A DNA stretch of 28,582 bases from contig JBPCKZ010000078.1 in the NCBI GenBank assembly GCA_051003795.1, forward strand, positions 1 through 28,582, in the 5' to 3' direction. The notes beneath the pieces are model-generated. The model ran no database searches. It had not been told where the DNA came from and was given only the letters and a program-made list of their open reading frames with translations. Source of the stretch: JALYXS01 sp051003795 (GTDB lineage: Bacteria; Acidobacteriota; Terriglobia; Bryobacterales; Bryobacteraceae). The position numbers and the translations under genes were made by a program. The first letter of the stretch is position 1. Every line of letters begins with the position of its first letter. Below are positions 1 to 8,900 of this stretch, one piece after another.

Positions 1-82
1 CTTGTGTGGGCACAGGGTTTCCACTCGCGCAACCCGTGTCCACACAAGTGTGAACACGGCAGGCACGAGTGCCCGCGCCACA
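1..82. repeat. Dispersed palindromic repeat, copy 1 (left end cut by window)
   Basis: The stretch folds into nested inverted repeats. Bases 1-13 pair with 36-48 (one G/T mismatch at 10/39), and the loop holds a further GGGTT/AACCC pair at 16-20 and 31-35. A second small hairpin, GGCAC/GTGCC, lies at 62-66 and 69-73. Bases 36-82 match 14676-14722 at 42 of 47 positions, and the two copies align at a constant offset without gaps from base 1. The left outer arm expected from copy 2 would lie before the window. It ends about 30 bases before the eno start codon, so it could sit in the eno leader transcript. There is no coding capacity I trust: the reading frame that runs through it into eno is cysteine/histidine-rich low-complexity sequence. 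Confidence 0.8.
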
Positions 83-99
83 AGACCGAAACGGATTCC

Positions 100-105
100 A
101 AGGAG
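100..105 (+). promoter_or_regulatory. Ribosome binding site of eno (AAGGAG)
   Basis: AAGGAG lies 6 bases before a TTG codon at 112. It decides the start, because the frame is open upstream to a GTG at base 4 but that part is repeat-derived. Enolases normally begin a few residues before the conserved 'DSRGNPT' segment, which fits the TTG. Confidence 0.7.
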
Positions 106-111
106 CGAATA

Positions 112-1395
112 TTGTCGACGATCGTAAGAATAACCGGTATTGAGATTCTGGATTCGCGGGGCAACCCGACCGTCGAGGCGGAAGTGTTTCTCGCCGACGG
201 CAGCATGGGCCGAGCCGCCGTCCCCTCGGGCGCATCGACGGGAGAGCATGAAGCCGTCGAGCTGCGGGATGGAGATTCACGGCGCTACCTGGGAAAAGGG
301 ACGCGCACGGCAGTCGGCCATATCAATGGCGAAATCGCCAAAGCGCTGCAAGGGCACGATGCCACCGTGCAGGCCAAGATCGACCAGATCATGATCGACC
401 TCGACGGAACCACGCCCAAGGGTCGCCTGGGCGCGAACGCGATTCTTTCCGTCTCGCTGGCCGTCGCGCGCGCGGCGGCGTCTTCCCAGCGAACGCCGCT
501 CTACCGGTATCTTGGGGGCGTCGGAGCGAACGTTTTGCCCGTCCCGATGATGAACATCCTCAATGGCGGCGCGCACGCGGATAACTCCGTCGATCCGCAG
601 GAATTCATGATCGTCCCTTACGGCGCGCCCAAGTTTTCGGAAGCTCTGCGGATGGGCGTTGAAATTTTCCACACGCTCAAGAAAGTGTTGAGCAAGCGCG
701 GATACTCCACCGCCGTGGGCGATGAAGGCGGCTTCGCGCCCAACCTGAAATCGAATGAAGAGGCGCTCGAAGTGGTTCACGAAGCGATCTCGCAGGCGGG
801 CTACAAGGCGGGCGAGCAGATCGGCATCGCTCTCGATCCCGCGGCGAGCGAATTCTATTCCGGCGGCAAATATATTTTCAAGAAATCCGATAAGAGCGAG
901 CGCACATCCGAACAGATGGTCGCATTTTGGGCTGATTGGGTAAGGCAATATCCGGCCATCGTTTCGATCGAAGACGGCCTGGCCGAGGACGATTGGGCCG
1001 GATGGAAACTGATGACGGAGACCCTCGGCAATCGCCTCCAACTGGTCGGCGACGATCTCTTCGTCACCAACACCACGCGCTTGAAGCGCGGCATCGACGA
1101 GGGAATCGCGAACTCGATCCTGATCAAGGTGAATCAGATCGGGACGCTCACCGAAACTTTGAACGCGATTCAAATGGCGTCGCGAGCGGGCTACACGTCG
1201 GTGATCTCGCATCGCTCGGGTGAAACGGAAGATCCGTTTATCGCGGATCTTGCGGTGGCAACCGGCGCCGGGCAGATTAAGACGGGTTCCGCCAGCCGCA
1301 CGGACCGCATCGCGAAGTACAACCAACTGCTGCGAATCGAGGACCGGCTGGGAGACACCGCGCAGTTCGCCGGCGCGAAGGCCTTCCGGCGGTGA
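112..1395 (+). CDS. eno: Enolase
   Basis: Converts 2-phosphoglycerate to phosphoenolpyruvate in glycolysis and gluconeogenesis; cytosolic, Mg-dependent. At 427 residues it has the normal family length. Visible family motifs in order: DSRGNPTVEAEV near residue 14, the SGAST mobile loop at 39-43, GGAHADN near 155, GDEGGFAP near 205, the metal-binding aspartate in ALDPAASEF, the metal-binding glutamate in SIEDGLAEDDW, aspartate in GDDLFVTN, the catalytic lysine in LIKVNQIGT (about residue 339), SHRSGETED and IKTGSASR. All catalytic positions appear intact. The start is taken as TTG at 112 because of the AAGGAG site. The stop overlaps the GTG start of gpmI (GTGA at 1392-1395), so the two consecutive glycolytic steps are probably translationally coupled. 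Confidence 0.97.
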   Translation: MSTIVRITGIEILDSRGNPTVEAEVFLADGSMGRAAVPSGASTGEHEAVELRDGDSRRYLGKGTRTAVGHINGEIAKALQGHDATVQAKIDQIMIDLDGTTPKGRLGANAILSVSLAVARAAASSQRTPLYRYLGGVGANVLPVPMMNILNGGAHADNSVDPQEFMIVPYGAPKFSEALRMGVEIFHTLKKVLSKRGYSTAVGDEGGFAPNLKSNEEALEVVHEAISQAGYKAGEQIGIALDPAASEFYSGGKYIFKKSDKSERTSEQMVAFWADWVRQYPAIVSIEDGLAEDDWAGWKLMTETLGNRLQLVGDDLFVTNTTRLKRGIDEGIANSILIKVNQIGTLTETLNAIQMASRAGYTSVISHRSGETEDPFIADLAVATGAGQIKTGSASRTDRIAKYNQLLRIEDRLGDTAQFAGAKAFRR

Positions 1396-2945
1396 CCGGT
1401 GCGAAGCCGCGGCCGAAGCCGCTGATCCTGACCATTCTAGATGGCTGGGGATTTTCCCCGGCCATCGAGGGCAACGCCATCGCGCAGGCGCGCAAGCCTA
1501 CGTACGACCGGCTCCTGCGCGAGTTCCCGAACACGCTCATCCAAACCTCGGGGCGCTCCGTCGGGCTTCCCGAAGGGCAGATGGGCAACAGCGAAGTGGG
1601 GCACCTGAATATCGGCGCGGGCCGCGTGGTTTACATGGATGTGACGCGGATCGACCTGGCAATTCAGAACGGCGAATTTTTTCGCGATCCCGTGCTGCTC
1701 GCGAGCATGCGGCACGCGCGCGGATATCGGTTGCATCTGATGGGCCTGTGCAGCAACGGCGGCGTTCATGCCCAGCTTACGCACCTCTATGCGCTTTTGA
1801 AAATGGCGAAGCAGGAGGGCGTGGAGCGCGTGTTCGTGCACTGCTTCATGGACGGCCGCGACACCGGGCCGAATAGCGGCGCGGAATTTTTGCGCGAATT
1901 GCAGCGGCGGATTCGAACCATTGGCGTGGGGCGGATCGCATCGTTATCGGGCCGCTTTTATGCGATGGACCGCGACAAGCGCTGGGAGCGCATCGAGCGG
2001 GCGTTCGGCGCAATGGTGCTCGGGAACGGCGAAAAGGCCACGGACCCCGTCGCCGCCGCGGAACGCTCGTATGAGAAGGGCGTCACCGACGAATTTATCG
2101 AGCCGGTCACAATCGTGGACGATAAGGGCGAGTCGGTTGGACTGATCCGCGACGATGACGCAGTCATAATCTTCAACTATCGCGCCGACCGCGGACGCGA
2201 GATCACCGAGGCTTTAACCAGCGCGACCCTTGAGCGGCCATCCCGATCCATCGCTCCCAAGAATCTGCATTACACCACCATGACGCAGTACGACAAGACT
2301 TTCACCGTCCCGTTTGTGCTGCCGCGAGAGCACCCGGACAATATTCTGGCCAACGTCTTCACGCAATTGAATTGGAAGAACCTGCGCGTCGCGGAAACGG
2401 AGAAATACGCGCACGTTACTTATTTTTTCAATGGCGGGATCGAGAAGCCCTATCCCGGCGAGGAACGCGAGATGGCGCCGTCGCCTAAGGTCGCGACCTA
2501 CGACCTGAAGCCCGAGATGAATGCGGCCGGCGTCGCGCAAACGGTCGAGAATGCAATGCGCACGCGCGATTTCGACGTGATCGTGATGAACTTCGCGAAC
2601 GCCGACATGGTGGGACATTCGGGCAAAATCGAGCCGACGATAAAAGCGGTCGAGACCGTGGACGCGTGCCTCGACGGCATTTATCAGGCGCTCCGGCGGA
2701 AAAACGGGATTTGGATTATTACGGCGGACCACGGCAACGCCGAAATGATGATCGACCCGGTCACCCATGGCGCGCATACCTATCACACGACCAACCCGGT
2801 GCCGCTGATTCTGGTCGACGATTCGAAAGCGAAGCTGCGAATGGGCGGCGCGTTGCAGGATATTGCGCCGACGATTCTAGGCGTGCTGGGCGTGGCGCAG
2901 CCGCGCGAAATGACCGGCAGAGATTTGCGAGCTGAGCTTGGGTGA
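1392..2945 (+). CDS. gpmI: 2,3-bisphosphoglycerate-independent phosphoglycerate mutase
   Basis: Interconverts 3- and 2-phosphoglycerate, the step before enolase, using two metal ions and a phosphoserine intermediate. 517 residues, normal for the iPGM family. Seen in order: LTILDGWGF with the first metal aspartate near residue 17; GNSEVGHLNIGAGR with the nucleophilic serine near 67; HCFMDGRDTGP; GRFYAMDRDKRWER; DDAVIIFNYRADR; the late metal ligands in MNFANADMVGHSG and ITADHGNAE; and a C-terminal HTTNPVPLILV segment. The start is GTG, overlapping the eno stop by four bases, and the stop overlaps the next start. The eno-gpmI pair is therefore read as one operon unit covering consecutive glycolytic reactions. 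The alkaline phosphatase-like fold is inferred from the family. Confidence 0.97.
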   Translation: MTGAKPRPKPLILTILDGWGFSPAIEGNAIAQARKPTYDRLLREFPNTLIQTSGRSVGLPEGQMGNSEVGHLNIGAGRVVYMDVTRIDLAIQNGEFFRDPVLLASMRHARGYRLHLMGLCSNGGVHAQLTHLYALLKMAKQEGVERVFVHCFMDGRDTGPNSGAEFLRELQRRIRTIGVGRIASLSGRFYAMDRDKRWERIERAFGAMVLGNGEKATDPVAAAERSYEKGVTDEFIEPVTIVDDKGESVGLIRDDDAVIIFNYRADRGREITEALTSATLERPSRSIAPKNLHYTTMTQYDKTFTVPFVLPREHPDNILANVFTQLNWKNLRVAETEKYAHVTYFFNGGIEKPYPGEEREMAPSPKVATYDLKPEMNAAGVAQTVENAMRTRDFDVIVMNFANADMVGHSGKIEPTIKAVETVDACLDGIYQALRRKNGIWIITADHGNAEMMIDPVTHGAHTYHTTNPVPLILVDDSKAKLRMGGALQDIAPTILGVLGVAQPREMTGRDLRAELG

Positions 2946-3406
2946 TGCGGATGCTTCGGGTTGCACTTCTCCCGTTCGCGCTGTGGCTGGCGGGCTGCGG
3001 CGGATCCAAGCCGCAAACCTCCGCGGCGGAAAAGGCTGAAGTAAAGCCGCCCGCGGACGAATCCGCGTTGTTTCCACTAACCGGACTTGTCAGTTCCCGG
3101 GTCGTGCCGGATCGCCTGCTCGGCAAGTCTTTCCTGCCCGGTGGAACCGTCGCGGATTACAAAGCGGGATACCAACTCTTTGCGATTCGCATGGAATCCG
3201 CGCAAAAGGCCTCGTTCGTGCTGCTCGATTTCAAGAAGGATCTCACCAATTCCAAGTATCTGGCTCACATGGGCGGGTTCTTCGGCTTGGATCGCGATAA
3301 GCCGCTATACGTTTTCGCGAAAGGTCCCGTGGTGGCGGGCGTCTTCGGGCTGCCCTACGGGAAAGCGGACATCGTCGCGCGCCAATTCGCCCTTAAAATC
3401 CGCTAG
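2945..3406 (+). CDS. Small lipoprotein of unknown function
   Basis: About 153 residues. The N-terminus has a short basic region, a hydrophobic stretch and a lipobox LAGC (cysteine near residue 18), followed by GGSKPQ and a charged linker, so it is probably a lipid-anchored periplasmic or outer-membrane protein. The rest (residues about 40-153) looks like a small globular domain with the segments FPLTGLVSSRVVP, GYQLFAIRMESAQKASFVLLDFK and KGPVVAGVFGLP. I do not recognise the family. Three starts are possible: GTG 2942, ATG 2945 or ATG 2951; the first two overlap the gpmI stop. This implies co-translation with glycolytic genes, though no metabolic role can be read from the sequence. Its stop shares CTAG with the convergent membrane-protein gene. 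Confidence 0.75.
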   Translation: MRMLRVALLPFALWLAGCGGSKPQTSAAEKAEVKPPADESALFPLTGLVSSRVVPDRLLGKSFLPGGTVADYKAGYQLFAIRMESAQKASFVLLDFKKDLTNSKYLAHMGGFFGLDRDKPLYVFAKGPVVAGVFGLPYGKADIVARQFALKIR

Positions 3407-4479
3407 AACCCGCTCTTCCGCCGGTCCCAAAGATGCCCATACCAGCAGAGCGACGCAATATAGCCGGCGCTCGTCAGCGCGAGGACAATGCCGCCGTATT
3501 GTTGGGCAGCGAGACCGAGCGCGAAGCAGCCCACCGCCTGGACGGCGCCGACGGGTAGAAGCCGGCCGCCCGTGAAACGCCAGCGCTGCTGCGGGATATG
3601 CATGAGCGCGGAGGAATGATGGCCAAGGGTGAGCGCAGCCAGTCCGGACGTAAGACCGCACCAGGGGCTCAGGGTCAGAACCAGCACCATGAGGATGGCC
3701 AAAAAGGCGCAATCCTTGGCGAATAGAATTTCCCAACCTCGCAGAGGCAGGTAACGGTAGCGCGTCACGCCGGAATCAAAGTCCAATCCGAATAGCGATT
3801 GCGCGTAGGTACTCAATGCGAGTGCCACCAGAGTGGCGAGAACCGGAAACGAGGCCGTATCGGGGTTGCGGTCCAGGAAACGATAGCAGGTTCCGCCGAC
3901 ACTCAACAGAACGGCAACATAAGTGTCCAAGAGGCTCAGCATTTCGCGAAGGTTGTAGCGAATCAATCCGCCTAACGGGCCGGGAGGGTGAGGCATGCTC
4001 CGGAAGAAGCTCCAGTGCGGATCACGTTTCGCAATTCGATCGCTCATTACGACCGCGCCTTGCACGGCAATCGCAAGACCGAGAAAAGACAGTGCCGCCA
4101 CGAAACCGGCCTTGAGCGAGATGAGGAGGATGACGATCCAAACGATTGGACTTAACGCGAAACTGGCGATCCGCAACGCCCAGCGCTGTTTTCCGCCGAG
4201 CGGCCACAAGCCGAGCCGGGATGCCGGAATCCGGGCGAGAGGATCGGAAGAAATGGGAAATAGCACCAGGAATCCCAGCAGCATGAGCAACGGCTCAGCG
4301 GCTTTCGGCTCCAGACCGCTGTTGAGGTCGCCATATACGATCAGCGCAATCAACAAAAAGAAATTGTTTAACTTAAGCGATGCGAAAGTGCCGAGATCGC
4401 GCTGGACCGCGCGCCGCAGGGCGTCTAAAATGGCGAGGACGGCAACGCCGGCCAACTTATCAGTGGGCGCCCTTGCCAA
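3403..4479 (-). CDS. Polytopic membrane protein of unknown function
   Basis: 358 residues with roughly eight or more hydrophobic segments, for example FFLLIALIVYG, PLLMLLGFLVLFP, IVWIVILLISLKAGFVAALSFLGLAIAV, FAKDCAFLAILMVLVLTLS and a C-terminal GGIVLALTSAGYIASL. A soluble-looking loop with HWSFFRSMPHPPGPLGG lies in the middle. The layout resembles ABC-2-type permease subunits, but no ATPase gene is adjacent, so this is only a suggestion. The TTG start used here overlaps the upstream sugar transferase gene by 20 bases; a slightly downstream start is possible. The stop overlaps the convergent lipoprotein stop at CTAG. Placement after a polysaccharide-initiating transferase hints at an envelope role. 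Confidence 0.7.
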   Translation of the reverse strand: MARAPTDKLAGVAVLAILDALRRAVQRDLGTFASLKLNNFFLLIALIVYGDLNSGLEPKAAEPLLMLLGFLVLFPISSDPLARIPASRLGLWPLGGKQRWALRIASFALSPIVWIVILLISLKAGFVAALSFLGLAIAVQGAVVMSDRIAKRDPHWSFFRSMPHPPGPLGGLIRYNLREMLSLLDTYVAVLLSVGGTCYRFLDRNPDTASFPVLATLVALALSTYAQSLFGLDFDSGVTRYRYLPLRGWEILFAKDCAFLAILMVLVLTLSPWCGLTSGLAALTLGHHSSALMHIPQQRWRFTGGRLLPVGAVQAVGCFALGLAAQQYGGIVLALTSAGYIASLCWYGHLWDRRKSGF

Positions 4480-5884
4480 TTAACACGCGCGGGATGGTAC
4501 CCAACAAGATCTTCCAATCGAGGCCCAGCGACCAATTGTCGATGTACTGCATGTCCATCTTCATCCACGTCTCGAAATCGACATGATCCCGGCCGTTTAA
4601 CGCCCAAAGACAAGTCAAGCCGGGCCGCATCCGCAAGCGGCGGCGCTGCCACAGCTTGTACTGTTCGACCTCGCTCGGGACCGCCGGACGCGGGCCCACC
4701 AGCGACATCTCGCCGCGAATTACATTCACTAACTGCGGCAATTCGTCGATTGAAAACTTGCGCAGCACGCGGCCGATGGGAGTAAGCCGCGGGTCGTTGG
4801 GAATCTTAGTCGCCAGATCCCTCCGGCTCAAATGCATTACCTCCGCTTTCCGCGCTTCGGCATCCATCACCATCGAACGAAATTTGTAGAACACGAAGCG
4901 GCGCCCGTTTAAACCGCAGCGCTCCTGCCGGAAGATGGCCGGCCCGGGCGACGTCAGCCGCACCAGCAGCGCGATCAGCCCCATGAACGGCATCAGCAGC
5001 ACCAACGCCACGGAGGCGAGCGCCAGATCAATCGCCCGTTTGGCGAGCAGGCGTATCTCGTCTTGAGGCGCCGCCGAAAACGTGAGAAGCGGCGTGATCC
5101 CGAGCCGTTCCAAATATACTTCGCTGTGCACATGCGGAAAGAAATCAATGGCGACGCGGGTCTTGACACCCTCCTGGTCGCACATCAGAAAGGTTTCTTC
5201 GAGCGCCGGCAGGTGCACGCTGCCGACCACGAAAACGATTTCGTCGATCACCTTCCTCCGCAGCAGGGACGGCAATTCGCGAAGAGGATAAACCTTGTGA
5301 ATTCCGCTCAACTGGATTTCCGCGGTTCCCGGATCGGGATCGTAGGCGACAAACCCTTCGAGCCGCACTCCATGCTCCGCGGATCGCTCAAGGACCTCTC
5401 CCAAGCGCCGCGCGCGCGCGCCCAGCCCTACAATCAAAACGTGCCGCAGGACGCCAAACTCTTTCCTGACGACCCCCACCAGGCTGCGGGCCGCCAGCCG
5501 GAAAATCAGCAGAAAAATCCAACTATAGAGAGCAAACAGCAGCAGGAAAGTGCGGCTAAGTTGCAGCCGCAGCAGATACTCAAAAACGATCAGGCAGAAC
5601 GCGCCGTAAGCCGACTGGCGGAATGAGTCTTGTAAGATCACGCGCGGCTCGCCCGAATCGAGCTTGCCGTGCACATTGAGCCAGCGGCCCACCAGCACAA
5701 ACGTAATCACGCAAAAGCCGAGTACCAGCGCCTTGACCGGCACCAGCAGATAGAAAACGCGGTCGAAGCTAAGCGCGGTTCGAGTCTGGTAGGCGGCTTC
5801 GAAAGCCAGCGCCGTCAGGACGATATCCGACAGGCCAAATAAAACTCTGGCTTTCCGATGCTGGTTTGTAAACAACATCAGCAT
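4460..5884 (-). CDS. Polyprenyl-phosphate sugar transferase (exopolysaccharide/O-antigen initiation)
   Basis: Transfers a sugar-1-phosphate from a nucleotide sugar to undecaprenyl phosphate, the first membrane step of surface-polysaccharide synthesis. 474 residues, the usual length of the long WbaP/EpsE-type family. The N-terminal third carries about four membrane segments (ending in a run near residues 112-131). The middle holds a Rossmann-like nucleotide-binding region, VLIVGLGARAR near 149-159. The C-terminal catalytic domain begins with KRAIDLALASVALVLLMPF and contains FRQERCGLNGRRFVFYKFRSM, FSIDELPQLVNVIRGEMSLVGPRP (GPRP near 397-400) and RMRPGLTCLWALNGR. The donor sugar cannot be told. 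It is transcribed away from the TonB-dependent receptor; the 74-base divergent gap presumably carries both promoters. Confidence 0.92.
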   Translation of the reverse strand: MLMLFTNQHRKARVLFGLSDIVLTALAFEAAYQTRTALSFDRVFYLLVPVKALVLGFCVITFVLVGRWLNVHGKLDSGEPRVILQDSFRQSAYGAFCLIVFEYLLRLQLSRTFLLLFALYSWIFLLIFRLAARSLVGVVRKEFGVLRHVLIVGLGARARRLGEVLERSAEHGVRLEGFVAYDPDPGTAEIQLSGIHKVYPLRELPSLLRRKVIDEIVFVVGSVHLPALEETFLMCDQEGVKTRVAIDFFPHVHSEVYLERLGITPLLTFSAAPQDEIRLLAKRAIDLALASVALVLLMPFMGLIALLVRLTSPGPAIFRQERCGLNGRRFVFYKFRSMVMDAEARKAEVMHLSRRDLATKIPNDPRLTPIGRVLRKFSIDELPQLVNVIRGEMSLVGPRPAVPSEVEQYKLWQRRRLRMRPGLTCLWALNGRDHVDFETWMKMDMQYIDNWSLGLDWKILLGTIPRVLIGKGAH

Positions 5885-5958
5885 CTCAGATTAACATTCA
5901 TTCGCCGGAAGTCTCCAAACTGTATGATCTTTCAAACACTTCCAGGAGTAGTTCGAAA

Positions 5959-8900
5959 ATGTCCCTTCGCACGCGAGTAGCTCTCGCCGCCATTCTCGCC
6001 ATCGGTTTCTCTTCAAGTCCCAGGCTGTCCGCCCAAGCCGTGTACGGCAACATCGTCGGAACGGTGCTCGACGCTTCGGGCGCGGCCATTGCCGGAGCGA
6101 AGGTCACGATCCGCAACGTGGAACGCGACGTCACCAACACCACCACCACCAACGAATCCGGCAATTATAGCCAACGCTACCTGATCGTCGGACGCTATCA
6201 GGTACGCGTGGAAGCACCGGGCTTCAAGAGCTTCCAGCAGGATAATGTTGGCGTTTCCGTGGATTCCGAAGCGCTGGTCGACATCAAACTGGAGGTCGGC
6301 GAAGCGGCGCAGACGCTGGAGGTCAGCGCGGAAGCTTCCCTGCTGAAAACCGAGCGTAGCGACGTTTCGACGACTTATAGCCAGAAAGCCGTCGCGGAGC
6401 TGCCGATGCTGAGCCGCCGTTTCACCAATTTCCAGTTGATCACCCCCGGCGTTTCGCTCTGGCCGGTGAGCCTCACGGCGGCATCGCCCGAGAATCCGCA
6501 GGGATCCTACCGGCTGCTGGTCAATGGCCAGAGCTTCGCCGGCGTGTCGCACCTGCTCGATGGCACCGACAATCACGACGCGGTGCTGGGCTGGATCGTG
6601 ATCAACCCGACGCTCGAATCCGTCACCGAAGCGAAGGTTACGACCGCCGATTACGATGCTGAATTTGGTACTTCGGCGGCCGCGGTAGTCAGCGCGCAGA
6701 CGAAATCGGGAACGAATGCGATCCACGGCAGCGCGTTCGAGTTCCTGCGCAACGATCATTTGCAGGCGCGCAATCCGTTCACCCAATCGATACCGATTTA
6801 CGGAACGAATGGGCGCGAGATTCCGGTGACGCAGTGGAATCAGTTTGGAGGTTCGATAGGCGGCCCGATCAAGAAGAACAAGCTTTTTTACTTCGGCGAT
6901 TATCAGGGAACCCGCCGCAACACCGGCGGCAGCGTGCTGCTGCGCGTCCCATCGCTCGCCGAGAGAACCGGCAACCTGAGCGGTCTAGGCCTGGATATCT
7001 ACAACCCGGCGAGCGGGTCCACGCCGGCCACGCGAACGGCTTTCCCCGGCGCCATCATCCCCGCCAGCCTTATTTCAGCGCAGGCGGCGAACCTGTTGAA
7101 GTTCATCCCCGCGCCGAATATCAACGCCTCGAAGGACCAGCCGAATTACGCCGGATCGGGAGCCGTCGGGTTCAACGACGACGCGTTCAACACGCGCGTC
7201 GATTGGTATGCCAGCGAAAAGATGCACGTCTTCGGGCGGTACAGTTTTGTGAATTTCGGAATCTCCTCGCCGGGCATCTATGGTTATGCTGGCGGCCCTG
7301 GATTCGATCCCAGCGGCGGAACCAGCGCCTTCGCCGGAAGCTCCACTTCACTCAACCACAGCATTGCCGCCGGGTTCGATTACGTGCTTAACCCGGCTCT
7401 GTTCACCGATTTTCGCTTTGGATTTTTCCGCTATCAGGTCAACGTGGTGCCGAACGGTCTTTCGACCGCGCCTGCCACGGATGCGGGAATTCCTGGATTG
7501 AATCTAGATAAGCAATATACCGGCGGCATGCCCGCGTTCTTCATTAACGATTACGGCAACAATCTTTTCAAGTTCGGATACGCTCTTGGCGTGAACAGCT
7601 GCAACTGTCCGCTTAACGAAAACGAGAAACAGTTTCAATTCGTGAACAACTGGTCGAAGATTCGCGGCAATCATTCGTTCAAATTTGGAGCCGATATCCG
7701 ACAGGCGCATAATCTGCGCGTGCCCAGCGATCAGCACCGCGCCGGGCAACTCAGCTTCAACGCCGCGGGCACGCAGGGGCCGAATGGCGGCGGCTCGGGT
7801 CTCGCGACATATCTTCTCGGCGACGTTCAACTGTTTCAGCGCTACATCAGTTCGGTCACCGACGCGCGCGAGACGCAGAACCGCTGGTTCTTCTACGGGC
7901 AGGATACCTGGCGCATCAGTCAGAAATTGACCCTCAACTACGGACTGCGATGGGAGTTGTATCGTCCGCAAACCGTGAACGGCCCCGGCAAGGGCGGCTT
8001 TATCGACATCGGCACGGGCGAAGTTCTGGTGGCGGGTTCGCAAGGCGTTGGCCTGAACCTGAACGTGCAAGGCAGACTGACCGATCTCGCTCCGCGCATC
8101 GGCATCGCTTATCAGATCACGCCCAAAACCGTAATCCGCAGCGGTTATGGACGCGGCTACGATCTCGGCATCTTCGGCTCCGTCTTCGGCCATAACGTCA
8201 CGCAGAACCTTCCCGTTCTGGGGATCCAAACGCTCACGCCGGCCAATAACTTCGATACGGTGTTCACGCTGGCGCAAGGCCCGACGCCGCTCGACGCGGC
8301 GGGCATTCTCAATTCGCAGAAGAAGGGGCCGAATGGACGTCCTCTCCTCCCGAACGGAGTCACGCCTTTTGTGATTTCGCAAAACATGCGGCTTCCCACC
8401 GTGGATGCATGGAACTTCAGCGTGCAGCGGCAGCTCACCGGCACCATTTCGGCCGAGGCTGCTTACGTAGGCAACAAAGGCACGCACGTATTCGCGGGCA
8501 CCGGCGGCGATTACGATCCGAACCAGGCGACGCTGGTAGGCTACGGAACGCTTTCGTTGAATCAGCGGAAGCCGTATTTTCAGAAGTTCGGCTGGAGCCA
8601 GACCTTGCGCTACTTCGGAAGCGACGCGAGCAACAATTACAACGCGCTGCAGACCAAGGTGGAGAAGCGTTTCTCGCAAGGCTTGCAGTTACTGGCGCAC
8701 TACACCTGGTCGCGTAACATCGACTACTCGGGAACTTACTTTCCCGTGGATGCAACCTATGCCCGCGGAGTAAGCGATAACAACCGGAACCATGCCGTGG
8801 TGATTGCCTCGCTCTGGGAAGTCCCGTTCGGCAAAGGCCGCAAATACGGCAGCAACCTCAACCGAGGCGTTGATTTCCTGCTGGGCGGGTGGCAGGCCAA

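Noticed and set aside
4..111. In-frame 36-codon N-terminal extension of enolase
   Set aside because: It lies within the palindromic repeat and lacks enolase similarity; a ribosome site and TTG at 112 fit the family start.
277..1326. Long open frame antisense to eno (about 350 codons)
   Set aside because: Arginine/aspartate-rich shadow caused by GC-biased third positions; enolase motifs lie on the other strand.
5923..5928. TATGAT as a -10 box for the TonB-dependent receptor
   Set aside because: No acceptable -35 at the right distance; left out as a feature.
7504..8679. Long open frame antisense to the TonB-dependent receptor
   Set aside because: No recognisable domain; the plus-strand frame is a complete receptor.
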